A stretch of 64,000 nucleotides of DNA from Streptomyces albireticuli. GTDB taxonomy: Bacteria; Actinomycetota; Actinomycetes; Streptomycetales; Streptomycetaceae. Location: contig NZ_CP021744.1 in assembly GCF_002192455.1 (NCBI RefSeq), forward strand, positions 4,556,001 to 4,620,000, written 5' to 3'. Under the pieces are notes generated by a model. It was not told the origin of the DNA and did not search any database. It was given only the letters and a program-made list of their open reading frames with translations. The position numbers and the translations under genes were made by a program. Shown here in pieces: positions 46,607 through 55,037 of the stretch; the stretch's first letter is position 1; each line of letters starts with the position of its first letter.

Positions 46607-49600
46607 TCACCGGCGCGGCGGCAGCTTCGGCCGCCGCAGGTCCGGCACCCCCGAGTAGTCCGGCGGGTTCGCCGCCCCGTGCCGTTCCAGCAGATCGAGC
46701 GCCACCCGCACCGCGTCGTCGAGCTGCTTGTGCCGGCCCTCCGCCCAGTCCAGCGGGGTGCGGTCGATCTCGATGTCGGGCTCGACCCCGTGGTTCTCCA
46801 CGCCCCAGCCGTACGCGTCGAACCACGCGGCGTTCATGGGCACGGTGATCGCGGTGCCGTCGCCCAGCCGGTGCCGCCCGGTCATCCCGACCACGCCGCC
46901 CCAGGTGCGCAGGCCCACCACCGGCCCGATGCCCTGGAGCTTGAACGCCGCGGTGATCATGTCGCCGTCGGAGGAGGTCATCTCGTCCGCGATCGCGACG
47001 ACCGGCCCGCGCGGCGCGTTGCTCGCGTACGACACCGGCTGGGCGTCCCGCGTCAGGTCCCAGCCGACGATCGTGCGGGTCAGCTTCTCCACCACCAGCT
47101 CGCTGATGTTGCCGCCCGCGTTGCCGCGCACGTCCACGATCAGCGCCGGCCGTGACATCTCCATCCGCAGGTCGCGGTTGAACTGCGCCCAGCCGGAGCC
47201 GCCCATGTCGGGGATGTGCAGATAGCCGCACTTGCCGCCGCTGAGGTCCCGGACGACCGCGCGGCGCTTGGCCACCCAGTCCTGGTAGCGCAGCGGCCGC
47301 TCGTCGACCAGCGGCACGACGGCCACCCGGCGGGCCGGGCCCTCGCCCTCCGGCGGCCGGAACGTCAGCTCCACGGTCGTGCCGCCCGCCGCCGACAGCA
47401 GCGGGTACGGGCCCGCGACCGGGTCCACCGGCCGCCCGTCGACGTGCGTGAGCGCCGCGCCCTCCCGGATGCCCGAACCGGCCAGCGGCGAACGCGCCTT
47501 GGAGTCGGAGGAGTCGCCGGGCAGGATGCGGCGCACGGTCCAGGAGCCGTCCTTGCCCCGGACCAGGTTCGCGCCGAGCAGCCCGATGGCCCGCTGGTAG
47601 TGCGGCGGGCCCTCGTTGCGGCGCGCCGGGACGACGTACGCGTGAGAGGTGCCCAGCTCGCCGAGGACCTCGCGCAGCAGGTCCGCGAAGTCGTCGGGGG
47701 TGGCGACCCGTTCGACCAGCGGCCGGTACTGCGCCAGCACCCCGTCCCAGTCGACGCCGCACATCCCCGGCTCCCAGAAGTACGCGCGGACGATCCGGCC
47801 CGCCTCCTCGTACGCCTGCCGCCACTCGGCCGCCGGGTCCACGTCGTGCAGGATGCGCCGCATGTCGATGTAGACCGTGGAGTCGGGGTCGCCGACGTCC
47901 GTGGCGGGTACGGCGCGCAGCTCGCCCTCGTCGTTGACGACCAGCCGGGTGCCGTCGCCGCTGACCGCGAACCAGTCGAGGGAGCTGGTGAGTTCGGTGC
48001 GCTTGGCCTTCGCCAGGTCGAAGTGTTCGAGCGTGGGGCGGCCGGAGGTGTCGGCGGGGTTGGCGAACGTCTCGCCCAGGGCGCCGGAGATCGGCCAGCG
48101 CAGCCAGACCAGGCCGCCGCCGCTGACCGGGTGGAGCGCCGAGTACTTGGAGGCGGCCACCGGGAACGGCGTCACCCGGCTCTCCAGCCCCTCCACCTCC
48201 ACCAGCGTCGCCCCGTCCGCGCCGCCGTTCTCGTCCGCGTCCAGCCCGCCGGCCGCCGGCCTGCCCTCCGCCGACAGCGCGAACGGCGAGGGCGTCGCGG
48301 ACGACAGCGGTACGAGGTAGGGGCGGCAGCCCAGCGGGAAGGAGAGGTCGCCGGTGTGGACGTCGTAGACCGGGTCGAAGCCGCGCCAGGAGAGGAAGGC
48401 GAGGTAGCGGCCGTCGCGGGTGAAGACGGGCTGCTCGTCCTCGAAGCGGCCGTTGGTGACGTCGACGATCAGCCGGTCCGAGAGCCGGGCGATCTTGATC
48501 TGGCGCAGGGAGCGGCCGATGCCGGGGTGCGACCAGGTCAGCCAGGCGGAGTCGGGGGAGAAGGCGAGGTCGCGGACGGGGCCGTTGGTGGAGCGGATGA
48601 GCTCGCTGACGACACCGGCGGCCCCACCGGTCCCGTCCGCCTCACCCCCTTCACCTTCCTCACCCGCCGAGGTGTCCACGAGCAGCAGCCGCCCGTCGTG
48701 CGCGGCGACCGCCAGCCGCTCGCCGTCCGGCGACGCGAGCAGCTCCTGCACCCGGCCGATCCGGCCCACCGCCAGCCGGCGCGGCTCGCTGGGCCCGGTG
48801 GCGCGCGGAAGCTGCGCGATCTCGATCGCGTCCTCGCCCTCCGCGTCCGTCACATAGGCCACCTGGCCGGTCGAGCCGAGCATCTCCGGCAGCCGGACCC
48901 GGACGCCCGGGGTGTCGGCGATCGTCCGGGCCGGGCCGTCGCGGTGGGTGAGCCAGTAGAGGCTGCCGCGCACCTGGACGGCGCTGGCCCGGCCGGTCGC
49001 GTCCACCGTCAGCGCGTCGACGTGCGAGGCGGCCTGCACCTGGTACGTCCGCCTGCCCGCACGCGGCCCGCCCAGGCGGACGTCCAGCCGGCGCGGGACG
49101 CCCCGCGGCCCGAAGTCGTCGACCAGCCACAGTTCGCCCGCGCACTGGTAGACGACGCGGGTGCCGTCGGTCGAGGCGTGCCGGGCGTAGAAGGCGTCGT
49201 GGTCGGTGTGGCGGCGCAGGTCGGAGCTGTCGGGGAGGCAGGAGTAGAGGTTGCCGACGCCCTCGTGGTCGGAGAGGAAGGCGATCCGGTCGCCGACGAA
49301 CATCGGCGACTCCAGGTGGCCGCCCAGGTCCGGGACCAGCCGGGTGCCGTGCAGCCACAGCCGGCCGGTCGCCCCGCCGCGGTAGCGCTTCCACGCGGCG
49401 GGTTCGTGCGGCGGCTTGCCGGCCAGCAGCAGCGTCTTGTGATCCGCGCCGCGGGTCGCGATGTCCGAGACCGGGCCCCAGGGCAGCCGGCCGCCGGGGC
49501 TGCCGTCGGTGGGCAGCCGGTAGGCCCAGGAGAAGTACGAGAAGGGCTGGCCGTGCGAGGAGACGGCGAGGATGTCGCAGGTGCCGTGCTCGTCGGGCGG

Positions 49601-49945
49601 CGCCCAGCCGCAGACACGGGCGTCGCCGCTGCCCCAGTAGGTGAGCCGGCGGGCGGGGCCGCCCGCCACGGAGGCGAGGTGGATCTCGGGGTCGAGGCTG
49701 CGCCAGGTGGTGAAGGCGATGTGCCGGCCGTCGGGCGAGAAGCGGGGGTGCCCCACCCGGGTCCGGTCGACGGTCAGCCGCCAGGCCCGCCCGGCCGCCC
49801 CCGGACCTCCCGGTCCGTCGTCGGCCGCGCCCACGGGGGCCAGGGGCGCCACCCAGAGATCGTCCTCGGCGGTGAAGCAGAGGAGATCGCCGTGCAGATG
49901 CGGGAAGCGGAGATACGCGCCAGGGTCCTCTCTCACCCCACCCAT
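46607..49945 (-). CDS. Tricorn-type S41 peptidase
   Basis: About 1112 residues from ATG 49945 (start uncertain; an upstream GTG and a downstream GTG are possible). Beta-propellers fill the first two thirds (YLRFPHLHGDLLCFTAEDDLW, FSPDGRHIAFTT, FSPDSAWLTWS). A PDZ follows near GIREGAALTHVDGRPV, then the S41 core GNAGGNISELVVEKL, and the nucleophile Ser in TSSDGDMITAAFK (near residue 990) with GLRTWGGVVG. Tricorn makes a hexameric cytosolic machine that trims proteasome or other peptides to short pieces; the Streptomyces forms are complete like this one. No partner aminopeptidase lies nearby. Confidence 0.93.
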   Translation of the reverse strand: MGGVREDPGAYLRFPHLHGDLLCFTAEDDLWVAPLAPVGAADDGPGGPGAAGRAWRLTVDRTRVGHPRFSPDGRHIAFTTWRSLDPEIHLASVAGGPARRLTYWGSGDARVCGWAPPDEHGTCDILAVSSHGQPFSYFSWAYRLPTDGSPGGRLPWGPVSDIATRGADHKTLLLAGKPPHEPAAWKRYRGGATGRLWLHGTRLVPDLGGHLESPMFVGDRIAFLSDHEGVGNLYSCLPDSSDLRRHTDHDAFYARHASTDGTRVVYQCAGELWLVDDFGPRGVPRRLDVRLGGPRAGRRTYQVQAASHVDALTVDATGRASAVQVRGSLYWLTHRDGPARTIADTPGVRVRLPEMLGSTGQVAYVTDAEGEDAIEIAQLPRATGPSEPRRLAVGRIGRVQELLASPDGERLAVAAHDGRLLLVDTSAGEEGEGGEADGTGGAAGVVSELIRSTNGPVRDLAFSPDSAWLTWSHPGIGRSLRQIKIARLSDRLIVDVTNGRFEDEQPVFTRDGRYLAFLSWRGFDPVYDVHTGDLSFPLGCRPYLVPLSSATPSPFALSAEGRPAAGGLDADENGGADGATLVEVEGLESRVTPFPVAASKYSALHPVSGGGLVWLRWPISGALGETFANPADTSGRPTLEHFDLAKAKRTELTSSLDWFAVSGDGTRLVVNDEGELRAVPATDVGDPDSTVYIDMRRILHDVDPAAEWRQAYEEAGRIVRAYFWEPGMCGVDWDGVLAQYRPLVERVATPDDFADLLREVLGELGTSHAYVVPARRNEGPPHYQRAIGLLGANLVRGKDGSWTVRRILPGDSSDSKARSPLAGSGIREGAALTHVDGRPVDPVAGPYPLLSAAGGTTVELTFRPPEGEGPARRVAVVPLVDERPLRYQDWVAKRRAVVRDLSGGKCGYLHIPDMGGSGWAQFNRDLRMEMSRPALIVDVRGNAGGNISELVVEKLTRTIVGWDLTRDAQPVSYASNAPRGPVVAIADEMTSSDGDMITAAFKLQGIGPVVGLRTWGGVVGMTGRHRLGDGTAITVPMNAAWFDAYGWGVENHGVEPDIEIDRTPLDWAEGRHKQLDDAVRVALDLLERHGAANPPDYSGVPDLRRPKLPPRR

Positions 49946-50044
49946 GGTTTCGGGCCCCGGGGGCCGCGGCAACTCGGTCACCGTGACGGAGAACACCACC
50001 GGAACGGCGTCGTCCCGCTTTTCGGCCCCGTACCCTCAAGGTGT

Positions 50045-50059
50045 ACGAAACCGTTTCGT
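50045..50059. promoter_or_regulatory. Candidate TetR operator
   Basis: ACGAAAC-C-GTTTCGT, a perfect 7-1-7 palindrome 39 nt before the tetR start. The position fits autorepression and control of the downstream MMPL gene. Confidence 0.65.
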
Positions 50060-50097
50060 TCAGCAGTTCACCGGTCAGCCGGAAGGGAGGCGTGGCA

Positions 50098-50697
50098 ATG
50101 CCGACGGAATCACCCACTCCGGCGGTGCGACGCACCCGGCTGACCCCTGAGCGCGAGGCCGAGCTGTACGAAGCCGTGCTCGACATCCTGCGTGAGGTCG
50201 GCTACGACGCCCTCACCATGGACGCCGTCGCGGCCCGTACGCACTCCAGCAAAGCCACCCTCTACCGCCAGTGGAAGGGCAAGCCGGAGCTGGTGGTGAG
50301 CGCCCTGCGCCACACGAAGCCGATCAAGTTGGCGGACATCGACACCGGTTCGGTGCGCGATGACCTCCAGGCCCTGGTGTGCGAGGCCGACGATGCGCAG
50401 ATGGAACAGGACGCCGCCCTTATGCGGGGTCTGGGGCACGCGATCCACACGAACCCCGATCTCCACCGCGCCCTGCGCGAGCTGCTGATCGAGCCGGAGA
50501 AAGCCGGCATGGAAGCGTTGCTGCGGCGCGCGGTCGACCGGGGCGAGATCGCCGCGGACACCCCCGCGCTGGATTTCGTCCCGCACATGATGCTCGGTGC
50601 CTTCCTCACCCGGCCGCTGGTCGAGGACCGGAACGCCGATCCCGCGTACCTGAGCCGCTACATCGACGCCGTGGTCCTCCCCGCCCTCGGCCTGTAG
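50098..50697 (+). CDS. TetR-family regulator
   Basis: 199 residues from ATG 50098 (GGGAGG, 9 nt). The HTH (about 18-63) reads LYEAVLDILREVGYDALTMDAVAARTHSSKATLYRQWKGK, a textbook TetR DNA-binding domain. The C-terminal helical ligand domain is of the TetR_C_16-like size. It lies 119 nt upstream of the MMPL transporter gene on the same strand, with an operator-like palindrome ahead of both; predicted repressor of this pair. Confidence 0.92.
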   Translation: MPTESPTPAVRRTRLTPEREAELYEAVLDILREVGYDALTMDAVAARTHSSKATLYRQWKGKPELVVSALRHTKPIKLADIDTGSVRDDLQALVCEADDAQMEQDAALMRGLGHAIHTNPDLHRALRELLIEPEKAGMEALLRRAVDRGEIAADTPALDFVPHMMLGAFLTRPLVEDRNADPAYLSRYIDAVVLPALGL

Positions 50698-50816
50698 CTC
50701 AGGCTTCCACTCTCCCCACCACCCCCACACCTCCCACCTGACGCGCCGCTCTCGTCGTCGGGCTGGCCCCCCATGCCCTGTTCGTCCACCTGATCCGACG
50801 GGAGCACGACCTTCTC

Positions 50817-53033
50817 GTGGCCACGTTCCTCTACAAAATAGGCCGGCTCGCCTACCGGCGCCGCTGGTACTTCGCCCTCACCTGGCTGTTGCTGCTGGTG
50901 CTGGCCGGGGCCGGCGCCGCCACGGCGTCCAAGTCCTCCAACAACGACTTCTCCATACCCGGCACCGAGGCGCAGCAGGCGTTCGACCTGCTGGAGAAGC
51001 GCTTCCCGGGCAACAACGAGCAGAACGCGAGCGCCCGCGTCGTCTTCAAGGCGCCGGAGGGCCAGAAGCTCACCGACGCGAAGAACAAGGCGGCCGTCGA
51101 GAAGGTCATCGGCGACCTCAAGCGCAGCCCGCAGGTCGCCACGGCCGTCGACCCGTTCCTCGGCCAGTCCGTGAACCCGTCCGGGACCACCGGCTACGCC
51201 TCCGTGGCGTACAAGGTCAAGTCCATGGACCTGGAGGAGTCCTCGCGCGACGAGCTGAAGGACGCCGCGCAGGACGGGCGTGACGCGGGCCTGACCGTCG
51301 AGGTCGGCGGCAGCGTGCTCCAGTCCATGCCCGAGGGCGGCTCGGAGGCCATCGGCATCGCGGTGTCGGCGGTCGTCCTGCTGATCACCTTCGGCTCGCT
51401 GGTCGCGGCCGGTCTGCCGCTGCTGACCGCCATCATCGGCGTGGGCATCGGCGTCTCCTCGATCGCCGCGCTGGCGCCGGTCCTGGACCTCTCCACCAAC
51501 ACCTCCACGCTGGCCATGATGATCGGCCTCGCGGTCGGCATCGACTACGCGCTGTTCATCGTCTCCCGCTACCGCGCGGAGCTCGCCGAGGGCCGGGAGC
51601 GGGAGGAGGCCGCCGGCCGGGCCGTCGGCACCGCCGGTTCCGCCGTCGTCTTCGCCGGTCTCACGGTCGTCATCGCGCTGGCCGGTCTCGCGGTCGTCAA
51701 CATCCCCATGCTGACGAAGATGGGCATGGCCGCCGCCGGTACGGTCGCCATCGCCGTCCTCATCGCGCTCACCTTCATCCCCGCGCTGCTCGGCTTCGCG
51801 GGCAAGCAGGTGCTGGCCCGCAAGGTCCGCAAGGCGAAGCCGGGCGCGGCCGCCGACGAGAAGGCGAACATGGGCACCCGCTGGGCCCGTTTCGTCCTGC
51901 GCAAGCCGGTGCTGGTCCTGGTGGCCGGTGTGCTCGGCCTGGGCGCGATGGCCGTGCCGGCCGCCTCCCTGGAGCTGGGCCTGCCGGACGACGGCGCCGC
52001 CTCCAAGAACACCACCCAGCGCAAGGCGTACGACCTGCTGTCCGAGGGCTTCGGCCCCGGCTTCAACGGTCCGCTGATGGTCGTCGGCGACGTGGCCGGC
52101 GCCAAGGACCCCAAGGGCGCGATGGACAAGGTCCAGAACACCCTGAAGGGCCTGGGCAACGTCGCGACGGTCACGCCCGCGCAGTTCAACAAGGCCGGGG
52201 ACGCGGCCACCCTGCTGGTCGTCCCCAAGTCCAAGCCGACCAGCGTCGAGACCGAGGACCTGGTCCACGAGATCCGCGACAAGGGCGCCGCGGCGGGTGC
52301 CGACGCGGGCGCGAAGGTGCTCGTCACCGGCGCGACGGCGATGAACATCGACGTCTCGCAGAAGCTGAACGACGCGCTGCTGCCGTACCTGGCGCTCGTC
52401 GTCGGCCTGGCCTTCCTGCTGCTGATGGTCGTCTTCCGGTCCGTGCTCGTCCCGCTGAAGGCGGCGCTCGGCTTCCTGCTGTCCGTGGTCGCGGCCCTCG
52501 GTGCCGTCGTCGCGGTCTTCCAGTGGGGCTGGCTGGGCTCGCTCTTCGGGGTCGAGGAGACCGGCCCGATCATGAGCATGATGCCGATCTTCATGGTGGG
52601 TGTCGTCTTCGGTCTCGCGATGGACTACGAGGTCTTCCTCGTCACCCGGATGCGGGAGGCGTTCGTCCACGGCGAGCGTCCCGGCCAGGCCGTCGTGACC
52701 GGCTTCAAGCACGGCGCGCGGGTCGTCACGGCCGCCGCCATCATCATGATCAGCGTCTTCGCCGGCTTCATCGGCTCCTCGGAGCAGATGATCAAGATGA
52801 TCGGCTTCGGCCTGGCCATCGCCGTCTTCTTCGACGCGTTCGTCGTCCGCATGGCGATCGTCCCGGCCGTCCTCGCCCTGCTGGGCAAGGCCGCCTGGTG
52901 GATGCCGGGCTGGCTCGGCAAGGTGCTGCCGAACGTGGACGTCGAGGGCGAGAAGCTCCAGGAGCGGCTCACGGACGAGGCCCCGGAGCGGGTGGCGGAC
53001 CGCGAGCCGGTGCGGGAGCCGAGCGGCGTCTGA
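50817..53033 (+). CDS. MMPL/RND-family transporter
   Basis: 738 residues, 12 hydrophobic helices in two repeats, each led by a soluble outer domain. MMPL features: RRWYFALTWLLLLVLAG at the first helix, proton-relay motifs GLAVGIDYALFIVSRYR (helix 4-5) and GLAMDYEVFLVTRMREAF (helix 10-11). The ribosome site GGGAG is unusually far (14 nt) from GTG 50817. It exports lipids, glycolipids or drugs using the proton gradient. Controlled by the adjacent TetR protein. Confidence 0.93.
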   Translation: MATFLYKIGRLAYRRRWYFALTWLLLLVLAGAGAATASKSSNNDFSIPGTEAQQAFDLLEKRFPGNNEQNASARVVFKAPEGQKLTDAKNKAAVEKVIGDLKRSPQVATAVDPFLGQSVNPSGTTGYASVAYKVKSMDLEESSRDELKDAAQDGRDAGLTVEVGGSVLQSMPEGGSEAIGIAVSAVVLLITFGSLVAAGLPLLTAIIGVGIGVSSIAALAPVLDLSTNTSTLAMMIGLAVGIDYALFIVSRYRAELAEGREREEAAGRAVGTAGSAVVFAGLTVVIALAGLAVVNIPMLTKMGMAAAGTVAIAVLIALTFIPALLGFAGKQVLARKVRKAKPGAAADEKANMGTRWARFVLRKPVLVLVAGVLGLGAMAVPAASLELGLPDDGAASKNTTQRKAYDLLSEGFGPGFNGPLMVVGDVAGAKDPKGAMDKVQNTLKGLGNVATVTPAQFNKAGDAATLLVVPKSKPTSVETEDLVHEIRDKGAAAGADAGAKVLVTGATAMNIDVSQKLNDALLPYLALVVGLAFLLLMVVFRSVLVPLKAALGFLLSVVAALGAVVAVFQWGWLGSLFGVEETGPIMSMMPIFMVGVVFGLAMDYEVFLVTRMREAFVHGERPGQAVVTGFKHGARVVTAAAIIMISVFAGFIGSSEQMIKMIGFGLAIAVFFDAFVVRMAIVPAVLALLGKAAWWMPGWLGKVLPNVDVEGEKLQERLTDEAPERVADREPVREPSGV

Positions 53034-53078
53034 CCGCTGAGACCGGGCCGTAACGGCCCGGCCGAGGACGGATGAGGA

Positions 53079-53124
53079 ACGGGCCCGGTGGGTCTCCTGG
53101 GAACAGGAGACCCACCGGGCCCGT
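53079..53124 (+). terminator. Hairpin terminator after the MMPL gene
   Basis: 21-bp perfect stem (53079-53099 and 53104-53124) with a 4-nt loop, followed by TCCGTTT. Confidence 0.85.
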
Positions 53125-53256
53125 CCGTTTCCCCGGCGGTCACGTTTTGTGGTCTACGCCATGTGAGGGAACTGTTGGTCCCTAAACGGGCGTTTTCTTA
53201 AGTCCACACACGTTGTGGGCGCGGTCGGGGGCGCGTGTGACGGAAAGGGCTCCACG

Positions 53257-54453
53257 TTGAACCTGCTCGATGTGCTTCTCATGCTGATCGTCGTCGCCTA
53301 CGCGGTCTCGGGCTTCCGGCGCGGCCTGGTCGCCGGAGTGGTGCTGCTCGCCGGGTTCCTCGGCGGCGCGGTGCTGGGCGTGCTGGCGCTGCCGTACGCC
53401 CTGGAGCCCTTCACCGCGGGCACCTCGACGGCCGCGGTCGTCGCCGTGCTCGTCGTCCTGCTGCCCGCCGCGATCGGGCACGCCCTGGCCGGGCGGCTGG
53501 CCTGGCAGCTGCGCCGCAGGCTGACGTGGGCGCCCGTGCGCGGCGTGGACGGCATCGGCGGCGCGGCCGTCAACTCACTGGCCGTGCTCCTCGTGGGCTG
53601 GGTCGCCGCGAGCGTCCTCGTCTCGGCGAACTCCACCCTCCTGACGAGGGAGATCAAGGACTCCACGCTGCTCGGGGCCGTCCAGAAGGCGATGCCCGAA
53701 CAGGCGCCCACCTGGTTCAGCCGCACGACGGACGCGCTGTCCGGGGCGGGCTTCCCGCAGGTCTTCAACCCCTTCGAGAACGAACCGGCCACCAGCGTCG
53801 CCAAGCCCTCCGGCGACGCGGTCACCGTCGCCGCGACGCGCGCCGCGCGCGAGAGCGTCGTCAAGGTCGAGGGTGTCGCCGACGTCGGCGACGGCCGCCG
53901 GGGCCAGGAGGGCAGCGGCTTCGTCTACGCGTCCCGCCATGTGATGACCAACGCCCACGTCGTGGCGGGCGTCAGCCGCCCGACCGTGAAGATCGGCGGC
54001 GTCGGCAAGGCGTACCCCGCGAAGGTCGTGCTCTTCGACCCGAAGACCGACGTGGCCGTCCTCGACGTCCCCGGCCTGAACGCCCCCGTCCTCCCCTTCG
54101 ACAAGACCGCCAAGCGCGGCGACGCGGCCGTCGTCGCGGGCTTCCCCGAGAACGGCGGCCTCGACCTGCGCGCCGCGACCGTCGCCAACGAGGTCCGCGC
54201 CAAGGGCCAGGACATCTACGGCGACGGCATCACCAGCCGCACCGTCTACTCCGTCCGCTCCACCGTCCGCCCCGGCAACTCCGGCGGCCCCCTCCTCACC
54301 ACCACCGGCAAGGTCTACGGCGTCGTCTTCGCCCGCTCCACCGCCGACACGGAGACCGGCTACGTCCTGACCGCCGACCAGGTCGCGGACGCGGCGGCCC
54401 GCGCGGCGACGGCCACGACGGCGGTGGACACGGGGAGCCGGGCGGCGCTGTGA
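53257..54453 (+). CDS. MarP-like membrane serine protease
   Basis: 398 residues from TTG 53257 (GGAAAGGG, 8 nt). Four N-terminal helices form a CvpA/colicin-V-like domain (about 1-130). The periplasmic-side trypsin-like domain has His in MTNAHVVAG, Asp in DPKTDVAVLD and Ser in RPGNSGGPL. This matches MarP of M. tuberculosis, which cleaves a peptidoglycan hydrolase during acid stress. Two Cys of the MarP disulfide are not evident here. It is convergent with the Nudix gene. Confidence 0.92.
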   Translation: MNLLDVLLMLIVVAYAVSGFRRGLVAGVVLLAGFLGGAVLGVLALPYALEPFTAGTSTAAVVAVLVVLLPAAIGHALAGRLAWQLRRRLTWAPVRGVDGIGGAAVNSLAVLLVGWVAASVLVSANSTLLTREIKDSTLLGAVQKAMPEQAPTWFSRTTDALSGAGFPQVFNPFENEPATSVAKPSGDAVTVAATRAARESVVKVEGVADVGDGRRGQEGSGFVYASRHVMTNAHVVAGVSRPTVKIGGVGKAYPAKVVLFDPKTDVAVLDVPGLNAPVLPFDKTAKRGDAAVVAGFPENGGLDLRAATVANEVRAKGQDIYGDGITSRTVYSVRSTVRPGNSGGPLLTTTGKVYGVVFARSTADTETGYVLTADQVADAAARAATATTAVDTGSRAAL

Positions 54454-54463
54454 CGGGGGCGCG

Positions 54464-54934
54464 TCAGCCCAGGTAGGGCTGCTCCCGGCGGGCCAGGTAA
54501 TGCTCCAGCCGGAGCCGTTGCGTGTGGTGCGTGGGGAGCGCGTCCAGTTCGTCCGGCGTCACGAAGCGGAGCTCCGTGGACTCCTCCGAGACGGCGAGCG
54601 CGCCACCGGTGATGCGGGCGGTGAAGCAGACGTTGAACTGCCGGCGCACCTCGCCGTCCGTATAGGCGATCACGTGTCGCGGATCGGTGTACGTCCCCAC
54701 GAGCCCGGTGATCTCCACGTCGAGCCCGGTCTCCTCCTTGACCTCGCGCACGGCGGCGCCGGGCAGGGAATCACTCATCTCCATGCCGCCGCCCGGCAGG
54801 GCCCACAGGCCGCTGTCACGGCGGCGCTGGAGCAGGACGTGGCCCGCGGCGTCGGTGACGACGGCCGAGGCGGCGACGACCAGGGAGTTGGGCTCGGGGG
54901 CGGTGGGGTCGTCGTAGTACTCGGTACGGGCCAC
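54464..54934 (-). CDS. Nudix hydrolase
   Basis: 156 residues. The Nudix box reads G-G-M-E-M-S-D-S-L-P-G-A-A-V-R-E-V-K-E-E-T-G-L, with the first Glu of G-x5-E replaced by Asp but the metal-binding R-E-x2-E-E intact. Surroundings (VLLQRRRDSGLWALPGG, YTDPRHVIAYTDGEVRRQFNVCF) resemble ADP-ribose or MutT-type sanitising hydrolases. Exact nucleotide unknown. Confidence 0.92.
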   Translation of the reverse strand: MARTEYYDDPTAPEPNSLVVAASAVVTDAAGHVLLQRRRDSGLWALPGGGMEMSDSLPGAAVREVKEETGLDVEITGLVGTYTDPRHVIAYTDGEVRRQFNVCFTARITGGALAVSEESTELRFVTPDELDALPTHHTQRLRLEHYLARREQPYLG

Positions 54935-55037
54935 GGGCTCAGCCTAGGGTCCGCCGGGCGGTGCCGCAGGGGTGAACGGCGTGCCGCTGCGGTCCTCTTG
55001 GGCGATGGCGAAAGACCGGATCGGCCCGGCCCCGCCC

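Noticed and set aside
47216..50143. A 975-codon plus-strand frame opposite the tricorn protease gene
   Set aside because: No recognisable domain, no ribosome site; tricorn motifs on the minus strand explain the region.
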